From assembly GCA_026261815.1 (NCBI GenBank), contig JAMPIT010000493.1, forward strand, positions 7,643,501 through 7,707,500: DNA of 64,000 nt, given 5' to 3'. Shown here one piece after another: positions 1 to 11,930 of the stretch. A model generated the notes under the pieces. That model was given only the letters and a program-made list of their open reading frames with translations, had not been told where the DNA came from and ran no database searches. Numbering within the stretch: the stretch's first letter is position 1; each line of letters opens with the position of its first letter. The translations under genes and the position numbers were made by a program. The DNA comes from Monarcha castaneiventris obscurior. Taxonomy: Eukaryota; Chordata; Aves; Passeriformes; Monarchidae.

Positions 1-2990
1 TTACACAGTGCTGCAGAATTCATCATACAGACATACACTTTTCAAGGCAATTGTATCTTCCCAGGTTTTAGAATAGTTACACTTGCAGCCCATTGCCTGC
101 CATCTTTTCTACATCAGTTCTTGGTTAATTGACACGAAATTGCTTTGTCTGCAAAATGAGCTACAGGCAAAATTCTGACTAATGCTGCATAGGTTTTTCT
201 TCCTAGAAGGGGAAAAAAAAGGAAAGTCATTCAGTAATATTTATCATTTAGCTTTATCTCTGTTTGCTTAATCTTAACTGCAGGTACGCAAGAATAAAAG
301 GGATACCTTGTTGTGAGGCCATTACTCTGTTCACAGAATATATTCGTATTTCTTGCCCCCCTCTGTGGTTGACCCTAGCTGATACTTAATGCAGTGCTCA
401 GTACTAAGTTGGAGGGAGTAACTGATTGCTTTGGGCTGCTCAATTACCTTATCCAGTCCTGGTTTTGACTGGTTGGATGCAGACCTGCAGTACTTGTACA
501 CTGACCTGGCAGTCAGTGGGGATAACTGAAGGGCAGAGTGTGTTCCACAGTGTCTTAACTGAAAAAAAAAAGTGTGTTTGTCCAGGATAGATCGTAGTAG
601 AACTCTGTTAGAACATCATCTCTTTGTGAAACTTTGAATGGCGATTAATTATGGTACTTTTTGGTAGAATAAAGTTTATTTTCTTTTGAAATAGTACCAA
701 AACAATACTGGAAATCTGAATTTAGATTACCAGGTGAGCAGTGTTAAATTGTAGCTCAGCTTCTGACACACCACTAGAGCAGCTGTCCAGTGTAACATGG
801 TTCAGCAGTCTTCCCTCCCAGTTCTGGTACTGGATATTTGGAATAGTTTGTCATTTCCCACTATTTCCTTGGACTCCTTGCTGACTCTCAATTGCCCTTT
901 TTTGAGTTTCTGGTAACTGTGCAGCAAAGCTAAACTGAGCAAACTCCAAGCTGGTTTTAGTACCTTCATAAATGACCTTTAAGCACATGAGTAGATAGTG
1001 TTCCCTCTTGGTAGCAGTATGGCCACAGAAGTTAGTGTGTTGTGAGGGGGTTTTTTCTGTACCTTGATACTACTGCTTTTGTGTAAGTGGTGTGAAAGGT
1101 CTGGGATTACTGATCTTTTTCAAAAGACAGGTGGTGGCAAAATACTGATGTTGAATTTAATTCGAGAAAGTGACAGACTGGTAAGTATGTGCATCACTTT
1201 AATGCATGCAAATAATAGTAACAATAACAAGCTTAATTTCATAGCATTCAGTTTACAAAGAAGATTGAAAGAAAATACAGAGCTAACGTCATTTGCATCC
1301 ACTGGAAACCTATGAACTGTGCTTCAGGAATGGGTCATTGCACATTAGCCATCTGTAATGTGTAATCATTTTGTAACAGTCTCTGATTAAAGAGAAGTGA
1401 ACCACTGTTTCTGTGTATTTTTTTTCTCAAAAACCTATTTAAATTATTGCAACAAATGTTAATGGTGGGAATAACTTGGTACTGGCTTTTTGATTGTAAG
1501 CTGCAGAGACTCATTTATGTGAGCTCTAACTTAAAGTGGAGACAAATGAACCCTAACTTCTTAACCTGTAACTTCTTTTGCTGTTGATCCACTGTCCTGC
1601 TGCTAAGCAGACTATACAAAGCTATTGAAATTGAAAGAGTCAGAATATGGAGGAGAAGTTTCTAACAGTGTTTTCATAAAAGTTGGTGGCATGGGCATGC
1701 TGGGAGGTACTCTGTTCTAGACCCTTTTTGAGCAAAGTGCTGGAGAGATGAGGTAGGTTGGAAGATGGGTATCCTTGCACCTGCTGTGTACAGGATGAGA
1801 ATGGATTACTGTGCTAGGCTGGTTGGTCTTGCTTAGCTACCACTGTTCACTCACAGGTTAATTTCTGAGAGGTGGTAAAGGGAAGATAAATGGCTGTTTT
1901 ACTGCTACGACGTGGACCAGTTGGAGGCATTTTGAATTGGGTATGTGTGACAGGGAGGTGCAGTAGAGGACCCTTCAGGAACAGTGCTGTTGTGTGGAAG
2001 CTCTTTATGGGCATTTGTCCTCCAGCCCTTTCAGCTCCAGGAAAATCTGAGGGACATTTGGGAGCTGGTTAGAGCAAGGGCAGTTGTGTGTTGCCTGGCA
2101 GGTTGAAGCCTTCCCAGTGTGAACATGACTGGTAGGAAGCAGGAAGGGTGGGTCTGTACTTGCTGCCTTGTTAACTTCAGCTGATTGTTCTTGCAATGTG
2201 GGACCCCAAGAGTTAATCTGTAAGTTTATGCTTTTTCTCTAAAACTTGGTGTGGTTTTTTTTTTTGGTGGGGCTGGGGGGGGGGGGAACAAAGTAAAGAG
2301 TTTGAATCTAAACTTTTAATTTCTTAGACATAGAAGTGGGCATATTTGGAAAGCAAGACCCCTGTTTATGCCTTAAAGACAAGACTCAAGCATATGCAGT
2401 GGTGTGGGCTACAGGGCAAAGCACTGGTATCTGCAGAATCTAGTTGGTTGTGTGCAGGCAGAAAACAAGTTACAACACAGACCCTCCTGGCCAAGCTGGC
2501 TGTAATTTTTCATCATGGTAACAGTTTCTTTTAAAGAACTACGTCTCTGCTTCTGCCATGGTATCTGAGAAGGGTCTGTGTCTGGTGAGCAGTCAATGCT
2601 TTGCTTTTCATTCCTGTGCTGTTTCAGTAAGATTGCATATCCTGTTTCTGCTCTGTGTTGAATCCATCCTAATGCCCCAGGCTAGACTTAGGAAAGCTGC
2701 CTTTGCCCTTTTCAAACATACTCCTGTCCCCTGCATTGGGGCTGGGGAGCAGAGGGGATTTCTCTGATCCTTCAGCTCTCTTCTGGCAATTTTTTCTGCT
2801 ACCTGAGGCCAGAATGTGAAGGCTTGGACGAGACAGTAATCTTTGGTTTCATCCTCTTTCTTCTGAATTCACTATGGCTTGCAATTCCTTTCAGTTTTTG
2901 GCTGTGTCCAGATCTTGGCTGCAGTTGGAAAAGCAAATCATACCTAGCTACTGTTGGAAATACATCCTCAGGAATGGTAATAAAGCTCAC
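1..2990. other. No supportable gene; intergenic or distal 3' UTR
   Basis: I see no coding exon here: open frames are short, lack convincing splice sites and resemble no family I know. There is a G-run near 2275-2286 after a T-run. AATAAA at 668-673 (+) is followed at once by TTTATT at 675-680, a poly(A)-type hexamer on each strand, so the left part could be the 3' UTR of a gene entering from the left. That is inference only. The stretch ends where the SAMD9L-like 3' UTR begins (minus-strand AATAAA at 3020-3025). Confidence 0.5.
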
Positions 2991-2999
2991 AGACAAATG

Positions 3000-3947
3000 G
3001 TAATTATTCATAAAAGATATTTATTAGATTAAAACAAGTTACATGACAGTTTTTTGGGCAATTTTAGTCACAGTATCTTACATCAAACAATGTAAAACTC
3101 CAAGCACTTTTGTTATTAGAAGCTGAATGTGAACATCATGGTTGCAAACAGCACTGAAAAGCTCAGCATTTTTCAAATAATGGATGTATGCTATAGACAG
3201 ATTTGAGTTCTGTACTCTGTGGCATTCCTTGGATGATAATGCAGAATCATTTCACCAAGTGCAGGAATTGTTTGGACTATGAACACATAACAGTGCTTAC
3301 AAATAATCTTTTATGTCATCCATATCTCTGTTCACATGTCTCTGCACCCCACCCTAGATACAAATGTCTAGTAAGGTAATGTTTACACAGAGAAGCAATG
3401 TAGGAGTTAAGACCCAGAATTTGAGACCTCCTATCAGTCCTGATGTTTGCAAAGTCAGCTGTAAAATTGCTTCTATACTGACCCTGGCTTTGCAGTTGGT
3501 AGTTGAATTTCATACATGGTACATGTCACAGAGCGAAGTACGATATAGCCAGAGCAGCATATGTGGTGTGAGTTCACTTTTCTGTTGCTGATTCAGGAAG
3601 AAAAATGTAGTTACACTGGACAAATTATTTTACTGATGAAGATTATGCAGAAATTAACTACAAATCCTAATCTGTGAGGTGAGAAGAAAGGGATTGATTG
3701 CTGTCTTTGGTTTGAAATCGTGCTTTCTGTGACTGGAAAACTATCAAAGGCTTGGCTCTAAGTACACTTTTACAAGTAGTTTCAAAAATTTTTAGTTATT
3801 TGGTCACTATTACAGTTGTTAACTCTGATTTTCTTGTTGCCTGGTGTTAACCCAGGGCAGTCCACTTTTAGTTTTAAATGTGAGAGTGGACAGTTCCAGT
3901 GCTGTGCCTTTTAAGAGCACAGTGCATACGGTAATGTACTGCATACC
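3000..3947 (-). other. SAMD9L: SAMD9L-like 3' UTR with poly(A) signal
   Basis: On the minus strand the stop at 3948-3950 is followed by about 920 nt to AATAAA (plus-strand TTTATT at 3020-3025). Cleavage is expected near 3000. No open frame of note lies in it. Confidence 0.6.
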
Positions 3948-6900
3948 TTAAGTTCTTCTGATGGCTGGATCATTTTCAACCTCAATATTGAAAGCAACAA
4001 GGCCATTAAATGAAAAGCCTAAATAAAAGGTCACATTTTCATTTCCAGCGGGCACTGATTCATGATGGAGTGGCAAGATACGGAGCTCCTTCACATGACC
4101 ACGTATAAGTAAATTTCTGTCCTTGGTCCAGCCAGAAACTCTTTTGAGATTGTCACGAATTACGGAAATATTCCATACAGTTCCATGCAGCCACTTCATT
4201 CTCCTCTCATCTAAGGATCCCACCATCAATTTATCAATTTTAGTTTTGTGCACAATCTTACTTAAGCCATAACCCTTTCCCAGAAAAAAATGGGTGTAGA
4301 TTCTTTTCTTTCTGGTAGGAACATCTTTCATTTTGATGTCATATAAGCGTTTCAGGGTTTGAAGGGCAGAAGTTAAAATTTCATCTTTATCTGGATTAGG
4401 CTCTTTGTCTAATGCCTCATCTGGCCAGTACAGCAAGGTGAGCAAAAAAAAGGCACTTGCTGGAAATGGTCGTTTTCCTTTGAAGAATCTTTGACTGAGC
4501 TCACGAAGAGTTGGCAGTGGAAGGAGTTTGGCTGATCCTGGTGTTAAGCAGGCTAATGTGATGTGGCACAAAATAAAATTGATCAGATCATTGTCATCTA
4601 GCCTGTTCCTCAGTGGGTTTTCTGGATAGAAACTAAGGATCCTTTCTAGCTTTTCAGCTGACCTGTTCTCTTTCTTATCTGTTAAGAATGACAGGATATT
4701 GGTGACATTTCCTCCACCACTCCTATAAATATTCATGCGTCTCATGAGCTGAGTTTCAGGACCATTGTTGCTGTCATCAATAAGTGATGCTGAGATGAAA
4801 AATTTAGCGTATACCTCTGACTGTCTTTTCAGCCATTTTCTGGGATTATAAATTTGTTCTTCCTTATCATCATTTTCATCATCCTTCTCTTGGTTTTTAT
4901 CTGTTTGGAAATAACTTAGTTCTTCTGAAATCCATTCCAGAGCATTGTACAGGTTCTGGCGCAAGCCTTTTAAGCGGGAGTGAAGCGTGCCCCATGTTCT
5001 TTTTATGTCTTCAGGAATGTAATCTGTGGTGAGATATTTCACAAGCTCAGTATATTCCCCTTCTGGACTTCTGTGGAATACAGGGAGTGTGGACAAAAAT
5101 CGAAGAAGGCGACAACCTACTTCTACTTCTCCAAAATAGCCAGCGTTGTTCATAATTTCACGTTCTTCCTTTGCAGCCTGCTGTGCAGCCCTGAAGCATG
5201 TCATAGCTTTAAGAGCAATCTCTATCTTCTCAGTGATCCTTTCAGGGGTGTCCTCCTCTGTCATTTTATCCACAGTGAAGCTAAACCATTTCCTGTAGAC
5301 TTGGCCTTCTGTATCCAAAATAAAAGAATCAGTTGGCAAATGAGATTTTGCAACCTGTGCCCAGTATTTTGCATCTTCAAATTTTTCGTTGCTGTAATTT
5401 AGTCTGGCAAGCTGCTGGGCAAAAAAAGGATCTTTTCCAAGGAGTTCATATGCAGCTTTTAAAACAGCAATAGCTTTTTCACAGTCTTCAGCTTCACAGA
5501 CATGTTCAATGAATGGGGAGAAGAGAGTATCAGTATTGTCACCCCTGCTTCTTTTATCACGTCGAATAAACAGATGTCTGATAAACTTAATGAATTCTTC
5601 ACGTCCAAATCTGTTTTCAAAGAGTGTCTTTTCCTGAAGAAGAGTTGTTGCAAGTTGACTTAGTGATTGATTCCCTGAAAGCTGATGCAGAATTTCTTTT
5701 GCAACCAGGCAGTGTATTATCCGGACAGATGAAATATAAGTGGTACTTTCCCTTAGCTCAATAAAAATCATTCTTGCTTGTTCACTCAAGCGATGTTTGA
5801 AATCGTATGCTCTTGCTTTACTCTCTGTGTATGCCCCCAGCCCCAGAAAAGCCTCGCAGTGTGACAGTGAAACGTATGAATTGGGTACATAACAGTTGAG
5901 CAGAGCCACGTAGCGCATCAAGCAGGTGTCACGAGAGGAGGGGTCGATGCCGTGCAGGATGTGCGCTACCAAGTCTGACACGTACGTTTTATTGAACTCC
6001 TCACACATCAGCACAAATGTAAGTATGAATTCTGGCTTGACATCTTTCTGCTTCAGTTTTTCAAGTTTAGTGTTGAACAGATTTTTCTCTGACTCTGTCA
6101 GCTTGTGAGTGACAGCAACTGTGTCCAGTGGAGAAGCTTTGCAAAGCCTTTCAGGGTCATTGCATCGTCTACAGCACATGAGGATGAAGAAAGGTCTGGA
6201 GGTATTCATTTTCCTGGCTGCTACAGCCTCCATTAACTCATTCTGTAGGTCTTCAAAGTACTCATCATCATAATCTTCGATCAGGAGCAGCACAGGAAAA
6301 CAGTGAATGATTTCCTTTTCTTCATAATCTCTAAGTGCAAGCACATGGTCACAAACAGTTGAAGGTGAATATGAGGTCTTGATAACAGCGCATCTAAAAC
6401 GCTTTCTGCTTTTCCATAGAACTTGCCGTGCTATTGTGCTTCCACCACTTCCAGGATGGTGAAATATCTTTAGTTTAGCCACAGAATAATTTTGTCCACT
6501 TCCTCGCAAAATGCCATCCAAGAGTTTGCTTGCCTCTGTGCATGCTTCACGTTCAATGATATCCCCACAAAGTTTTTTATCAGCAAGCCACAAATTTTCC
6601 CACATGATTTTTCCCCCGCGGTAAAAATTTTGTTCTATTTCTTGTTTTTGTTTTTCAGTCCAAAGATTTAATTTGATATCATCACATTGGTCAGCACAAA
6701 TGATTTCTAGGGAACACAGTTTCTCTTCTTCCCGCAAGGGAAGTGTACACACCCCTCCAGTGGAAGTTGGCAGGTGTCTGGGTTGGGCTGTAGAAGGCAG
6801 CATTGATTGGATGGTGGCATCTACGTGACTGAGCTTCATACCCACAATACTGCATTGTTCTAGTGTCTCAATGCTGCAGGACTCCTGAGCTAGATTAGCC

Positions 6901-8608
6901 CACTTTCTGTAATTTTCTTTGGACTCTGCAATGCAGACGATGTACTCCATGCCATTCATCTCTGTATAGAATTCCTGAAAAGTGTCCACAAGTGGTTTCT
7001 GCACTGGTGATAGCAGTAGAAAAAGCACAATGAAAGAGCGCTCCGGCAGAATTTCCTCACAGATACAAGTAATTACTTTCTTCAGGTATTTTTTTTTTGT
7101 TCTAATCCATGTATTTTCATCACAAGGTTTTTCATCCCCAAGGAAGTCACTGCGCCCATTGCAGAATATCCAGCTGGTCTGATCAAACAGTTTCTGAGAG
7201 GGAGAATTATCAGTCTTAATTTCTTTGAAAAAATCCTGTAAAAAATAAGAACTTGTTTCATGGTGCTCTTTGTACTTGCTGTACAGTCCTGACACATTAG
7301 AATGTTCATCAAAGTCAAAGACGCAGAAAATGTTCAAGCGCATCAAAAAGTTGATGTAATTCAGATTGTCCTGTTCACAGCTGTTTGTGACAAGGATGTA
7401 CCGTAGGGAATCATCCATGTAGCTTTTGCCATCATTTAATAGAATTGATAACTTTCTTCCTAAATCTTGAGGTATTTCTGTAGGTACTTGTTTACTGGAG
7501 AGCTCAGCTCTTTCTCTTTGAGCATCCCTGTCTGGCACAGCCTGAATGAAAGCAGTGAGTTTGTTGCGCTGCACAGGTTCAGACTTTGCTCCTAATCTCT
7601 GGTAGAGAGCTGGTTCTTTGGTCAGGATCACCTTCTGGCTGCTTTCGTTGTATTTTGGCAAATAAACTTCAAAACAATTCTTCCTTACCAAGCTGAATAT
7701 CGGTTCAATGTCAACCTCCACTACAAATCTTTGTTCCTGAGAGTCTTTTGAAATCACTTCAACAAACACAGGTGGGTGAATACATTTCCTTGCAACTTCT
7801 TGTAAATCATTGCTAAAGCACTTTTCTATATAATCCAGTGCATCAACAAAGTCTTCTCGGTTTTTGACCTTCATGCCAACGATCTGTCCGTGTTTCCAGC
7901 CCTTGTCCTCAACACTGTCCATGACACCAAAATGGATGGTGCCATTTGTTCGAATGTTCATGCAGGCTGAAGCAAATCGTATCACTTCAGAGGCAAATTT
8001 TGATTGCAGTTGAGATTTGTTCAGTTCTGCAGCAATGGCAAAAGATTTATATTCATGGCAAGGAATGATTAAATCACTGACTCCTGATTCTGGAGCAAGA
8101 ACTGTGTCTTTCACGTATTTGAAACCAGTATCCTGACTTCCAAATGGCCGACAGTTTCTGAGCTCTAAAACTTCATCAGCATTTTGAAGCTGGGATTTCT
8201 TGCTTTTCCTTTGCCTCTTGCCAGAAGTAGGAGCTGTGTTCTCGCTGCTGGTTGTACCCACAGCACCGGAGCTGCCTCCACTCGCTGTGCCCTGGGCAGG
8301 GGCGTTGCTGGCTCTGGCTGGGCCCATGTGTGCATCTGTTCTGTCGGGTGTTTTGCTGCTGGAGTCCTTGGCTTGCTGTGCATTGTCCTGGAGCTGCAGA
8401 AGTGCATTTCTCTTGTGGATTAATATCTGGATTTGGCCTTTCTTCATTCCGATGTCTTTGAGGAAAGACTCATCCAGTTCTATTAGTGCTGGGCCTGTCA
8501 CTTCTTCTGTGTATAGTTTATCTACATACTCCTTCTTGATTCCAGTAGACTCCAGCCAACATTTGACGTGGTTCTCATCCCATTCATTCACAGGTAATGT
8601 TTTGTAAT
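3948..8608 (-). CDS. SAMD9L: SAMD9L-like main coding exon
   Basis: A single 4,661-nt exon carries all but the first four coding nucleotides, as in mammals where the coding region is one exon. The acceptor on the minus strand reads TTTCTAG|ATTAC. The stop TAA is at 3948-3950 after RRT. The frame is intact with no frameshift or internal stop, so this is a functional gene and not a retropseudogene. Confidence 0.93.
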
Positions 8609-9014
8609 CTAGAAATTAAAATTACATATGACTAATACAAACTAATGTTTGTTTGGCCACACTGAATGTTAGATTATTTTCTTTCTACCAGTCACAGTGA
8701 GAGAGCCGATCTTAATTTCTCAAATATGTCAAAGGAGTCAAGGAAATAACAAAATTTTTTTTGCAGGGAATGATGTGATAAGGTTTATGGGAATGGGCAG
8801 GGCTAGATTCCATAATCTGGACAGGTTTGGGTAGATCATTTACCCACGAGTCTGATTATTTTCTGCTAAAGGAGGATAGCACCAATACAAACCCTAAGAT
8901 GATGATAGGAGTACTGATTAGTTCCCCACTAGAGATGAATCCTTCAAATGCAGATACTAAAAAGCAAATTGCTACATATAAAATACAAATTTTCTGAAAG
9001 CAATACATACCCAT
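3948..9014 (-). CDS. SAMD9L: SAMD9/SAMD9L-like protein, join of 3948..8608 and 9011..9014
   Basis: Cytoplasmic interferon-linked restriction and growth-control factor; family members inhibit translation, and recent work ascribes tRNA cleavage to the AlbA_2 domain. The product is 1,554 residues, against about 1,585 in mammals. In order: SAM domain (about residues 10-75); low-complexity Ser/Gly/Lys linker (about 75-140); AlbA_2 region (about 160-310) with the family block SACMNIRTNGTIHFGV; SIR2-like region (about 390-600); P-loop NTPase (about 690-1000) with HHPGSGGSTIA and the Walker B-like VLLLIEDYDD; TPR-like helices (about 1030-1180); OB-like C-terminus. The giant exon has no in-frame ATG near its 5' end: the codon at 8589-8591 is GTG. 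An acceptor at 8609-8610 joins 8608 to 9011, where ATGG|AT restores the frame and gives the start MDYKTLPVNEW. SAMD9 and SAMD9L cannot be separated by eye; a bird usually has one such lineage. Confidence 0.9.
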
Positions 9015-9055
9015 TGTCTTTGGTGAGGGGAATCCTGCTGTTAGTGAACAAAACC
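9011..9055 (-). CDS. SAMD9L: SAMD9L-like start-codon exon (mostly 5' UTR)
   Basis: Minus-strand exon bounded by a pyrimidine-rich acceptor (CCCCCCTCAG|GG) and the donor ATGG|GTATGT. The ATG (9012-9014) has A at -3 and G at +4, a strong Kozak context. Only ATGG is coding. Joined to 8608 it reads in frame into the SAM domain, which otherwise has no ATG. Inferred from splice signals and frame; no transcript evidence. Confidence 0.75.
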
Positions 9056-10456
9056 CTGAGGGGGGAAAAGTAAGTCTTCAGATTTACAATTAACATTCCT
9101 GTGTTAGTTCAAGCTGACTTTGGTATTCTGTTTTCCCAACTTCCTCCCCATCTTATTGGTCCAAGGTCATTTCTGTACCTCTAAAAGCCTGTTCTTGCCA
9201 GCTACACTGCTTCTGGGTGCCTATGTGAAGGCTGCTCCTGCCTCTTACACACATGGATGTGAAAGAAATAGGGGGTTGCTGGAGAAGCTTGTGCTGACAG
9301 CTGAACCCAACAGCTCTTTCAACAGAAATATGTATTGGAGAAAATGAGGCCCACCACCACTGTATCCCACAGGTTCCATCTCTTGCTTTTTATTGCTTTT
9401 TCTCACTCTTCCTGCCTTTTGTTCCTTCATACTCCCTTTTCTCCCTCCCTGCTTTGGTGGCTACACTCTCCCCTGCTCTTTCTCTTTTCCCACATCTGTT
9501 CTGGTGCTTACCAAAATTTCCAAGAAGCAGTTCAACTCACTGCCCAACCCAGCAGGTTTTCTGTTTAATGGGGTGTCCTCGCCTGAGTTGTGACATCCTT
9601 CCTGGGCCCAGCCTCCATTTCAGGGGTTCAGAGATGGGTGGCAGCAGGGACAGCTGGTTCTGTACTGCAGGAGGAATGGGTTAAATCACTGCTCAGTGTG
9701 ACAGCAGAGGTATGAGACATCCACAGTCAGCAATAACCATCCACGAGCCATGGCCCGGTCACTAGGGGTCACAGTAAGAGGTGCACTGTGATGGTGGTGT
9801 TTCTCCTCCTACTGTGGTGTGGAGGCTCAACTCTCTGGTTCAGCCGGTGCAGTAGCTCAGCCAGCTCCACCCGTGCAGCTCGTGGTGCTAAACAATGCTC
9901 TCAGCAAGTGTAAAAGGAGCAGCCACCAGTGCAGCTGGTCAAGGTCTCCACAATATCCGCAAGTGTAAATGTGACTGAGGGAAGGAGATGAGTGCTCACT
10001 CCCTGGGACCACGGCTTGGCAGGAGGTGGTGGTTTGGGGAGATACTGGTCCCGGGAGCATAGGGTATGCTGGAAAAAACCAACAGGTGCACATGAACCTT
10101 TTTTGCACCTGGTCAGCCCTGTGTAAGCCTTGGCTGGCTGAGGCACCAGCACGGCTCTAGCTTTCGTGTGAGCAGGTGGCTCTAAGGGGGAGCCTGTTAC
10201 GGGAGTGCCCTGATGTGCTGTAGCTGTAAGACATCCCTCAGAGTAAGTGTAAACCGGCTGGTTATGAAAAGGGTGGGAGACTGATTTCCACTGACACTTG
10301 GTGCAGCTTTCCCTGAGAAAGGGGGCTAAAAATATCTCTGAAAAACTGGTCTTTGAGAGCCTTTGGCCACCTCCCAGGGCTGGGCTTGTACAGTGAGTCG
10401 GCTTGTGGTGAATCCCGTCCCGCGCTTTTCTCTCTGCCCCAGCCCGCTGTGACAGC

Positions 10457-10507
10457 TGACGTCAGGAAGCGTTTCAGAGCAAAGAGCCTTGGCGGGGAAT
10501 CGAAACT
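10457..10507. promoter_or_regulatory. CRE and ISRE-like sites in the GC-rich 5' region of SAMD9L-like gene
   Basis: A perfect palindromic CRE, TGACGTCA, is at 10457-10464. GGAATCGAAACT at 10496-10507 differs from the ISRE core GAAANNGAAACT by one base. Both lie in a CpG-rich segment (about 10,350-10,950), downstream of the proposed first exon and so inside its first intron. Mammalian SAMD9/SAMD9L are interferon-inducible, which makes the ISRE-like match plausible; binding is untested. Confidence 0.5.
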
Positions 10508-10917
10508 GGAATGGAGGCTGAGCAGAGTGGGGGCAGGGCTGGGGAAGCGTGGCTGGAGGGAGCCCGGGGGTCCCCGATCCCTCCTGGTTCTAGCAGCAGT
10601 CGGATGCTAGTCGGTGGCAGCGGGTTTGTGCTCCAGTGGGCTCTGGGTACTCTGGGCCGCACGGCTGGGCAGCGAGGGGGGTGCAGCTACGGGGCTGGAG
10701 GCAGAGCTGTCTGCGCCCCGCTCCCGCGTCTCTGAGCTGCTCAGACAGTCCCATGCAGTGCTGTCGAGCAGCTCCTACGCCAGTGGCGTGGCCGGGGGGA
10801 CAGAGCTGGGCGGGTGGCCGTGGAGGGACATCCTCACTTTTCGTTGAACCTGCTAGCAGTAAAGTGACCACCAGGCTGAGAATGACCCCACGACCCGCAG
10901 CGCACGGAGGGCTTACC

Positions 10918-11065
10918 TTGCCGAGTGTCTCCAGCACTGTCCTGCCTGCAGGGAAAGGGTTTCCGGAGGAGGAAGGGAGGGAAGGTGCTCCAACACCTGT
11001 GGTGCCAGGCTCTGCACTGGCAGCAGTCTGAGCACTGTGGGTGTTCTGCAGCTCCTGCAGGTCTC
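10918..11065 (-). other. SAMD9L: Likely SAMD9L-like 5' non-coding exon
   Basis: On the minus strand a strong donor CAAG|GTAAGC lies at 10916-10917 (exon side ends at 10917/10918), inside a GC-rich region about 1.9 kb upstream of the start-codon exon. The 5' edge is a guess placed just below the ETS/GAS-like and ISRE-like cluster at 11076-11100. Confidence in the donor is fair, in the exon extent low. Confidence 0.4.
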
Positions 11066-11075
11066 TTGAAAATTA

Positions 11076-11100
11076 TTCCGGAAATAAAAAAGGGGAAACT
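11076..11100. promoter_or_regulatory. GAS/ETS-like and ISRE-like cluster near proposed SAMD9L TSS
   Basis: TTCCGGAA (11076-11083) is a palindromic ETS/STAT-type element. AAAGGGGAAACT (11089-11100) matches the ISRE core except at two positions. The position just upstream of the proposed 5' exon fits an interferon-responsive promoter, but each match alone is weak. Confidence 0.35.
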
Positions 11101-11930
11101 GCTTTAGACAAACATTTCTGGCGAGTCATCAAGTCTCCACCCTCTTCGCAGCAGTGCTGCTGCTGCCTGGTGCTGCAGTTACAATCCAGCAGCCTTAGCC
11201 TCACCAAAACCAGCTAAGTGGCAGAATGGGGTGTGGGATATATTTATTCTTTTTTTTTTTTTGTATTTTAAACTTTTAGATCCACCTCACTTACTGCTCT
11301 CTGTATGAGGTACCTACTCACTCGAGGCGCCCTCACCAAGTAAGTAGTGGAGAGGTTGGCAGGGTAATAGAGCACAAGAAGCTCCTTAGCCCAGCCCTCT
11401 CTGCCACTGGGGCACAGGAAGGCTGTGCTGCACACAGAACTGTCTCAGTGACTTTCTGTTTCCTGTAAAGCACGTGATCTGTTACTAGCTCAGTTTCACC
11501 AAAACCATTTATTTATGGGCATTTCTTTATCTTAGCAGCACAAATTCCTGCCATTTTATCTCACTTGTGCACTTGCCTCAGCCACCAGGCTGGAGGTGGC
11601 TGGTGGCTGGAGGTGGCTGGTGGCTGGAGGTGGCTGGTGGCTGGAGGTGGCTGGTGGCTGGGGACTGTCTGAGTAACAAACGAGGCTCCTGGGCCTTCAG
11701 GGAGGCTCAGTGCTCCCCTGCACTCGAACAATTCCTGCATCCTCTGTTGGATCAGCAGGCAGGGGTTTGAGCAGGCTCAAAAACCAGGCACATGTCCCTT
11801 CCCCAGGGAGGCAGGACAGGGCTGCTGCAGGCCTTGTCCCACCCCCCACTCAGTTCTGACAGCTCTGAGAGCACCATTGGGCACCCTGGGCACACATTGT
11901 CACTAAAAGCTGTGGGGTTTTAATCTGAGT
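11101..11930. other. Intergenic spacer between SAMD9L-like and ERN1 3' end
   Basis: Holds a T-run near 11250, the 17-bp minisatellite at 11588-11655, and GC-rich non-coding sequence around 11,700-11,870. No gene recognised. Confidence 0.5.
11588..11655. repeat. 17-bp minisatellite, four perfect copies
   Basis: The unit GGCTGGAGGTGGCTGGT repeats four times without mismatch and is followed by a partial fifth copy (GGCTG). Perfect identity suggests recent expansion and likely length variation between individuals. Confidence 0.95.

Larger units (their letters stand above)
8609..10917 (-). other. SAMD9L-like introns
   Basis: The segment between the 5' exon donor and the main exon, interrupted by the 9011-9055 exon. 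Nothing else recognised in 9056-10350 apart from T/C-rich tracts near 9390-9490. From about 10,350 the sequence becomes CpG-rich. Confidence 0.5.

Noticed and set aside
1064..1315. 83-codon plus-strand open frame at the left edge
   Set aside because: No family resemblance, no splice context, AT-rich repeats of Asn codons; most likely chance.
4980..5402. 140-codon plus-strand open frame
   Set aside because: Shadow frame antisense to the SAMD9L-like coding exon.
8184..8607. Several overlapping plus-strand open frames near the SAMD9L-like start
   Set aside because: Antisense to the GC-rich Ser/Gly linker of the SAMD9L-like protein; no independent support.
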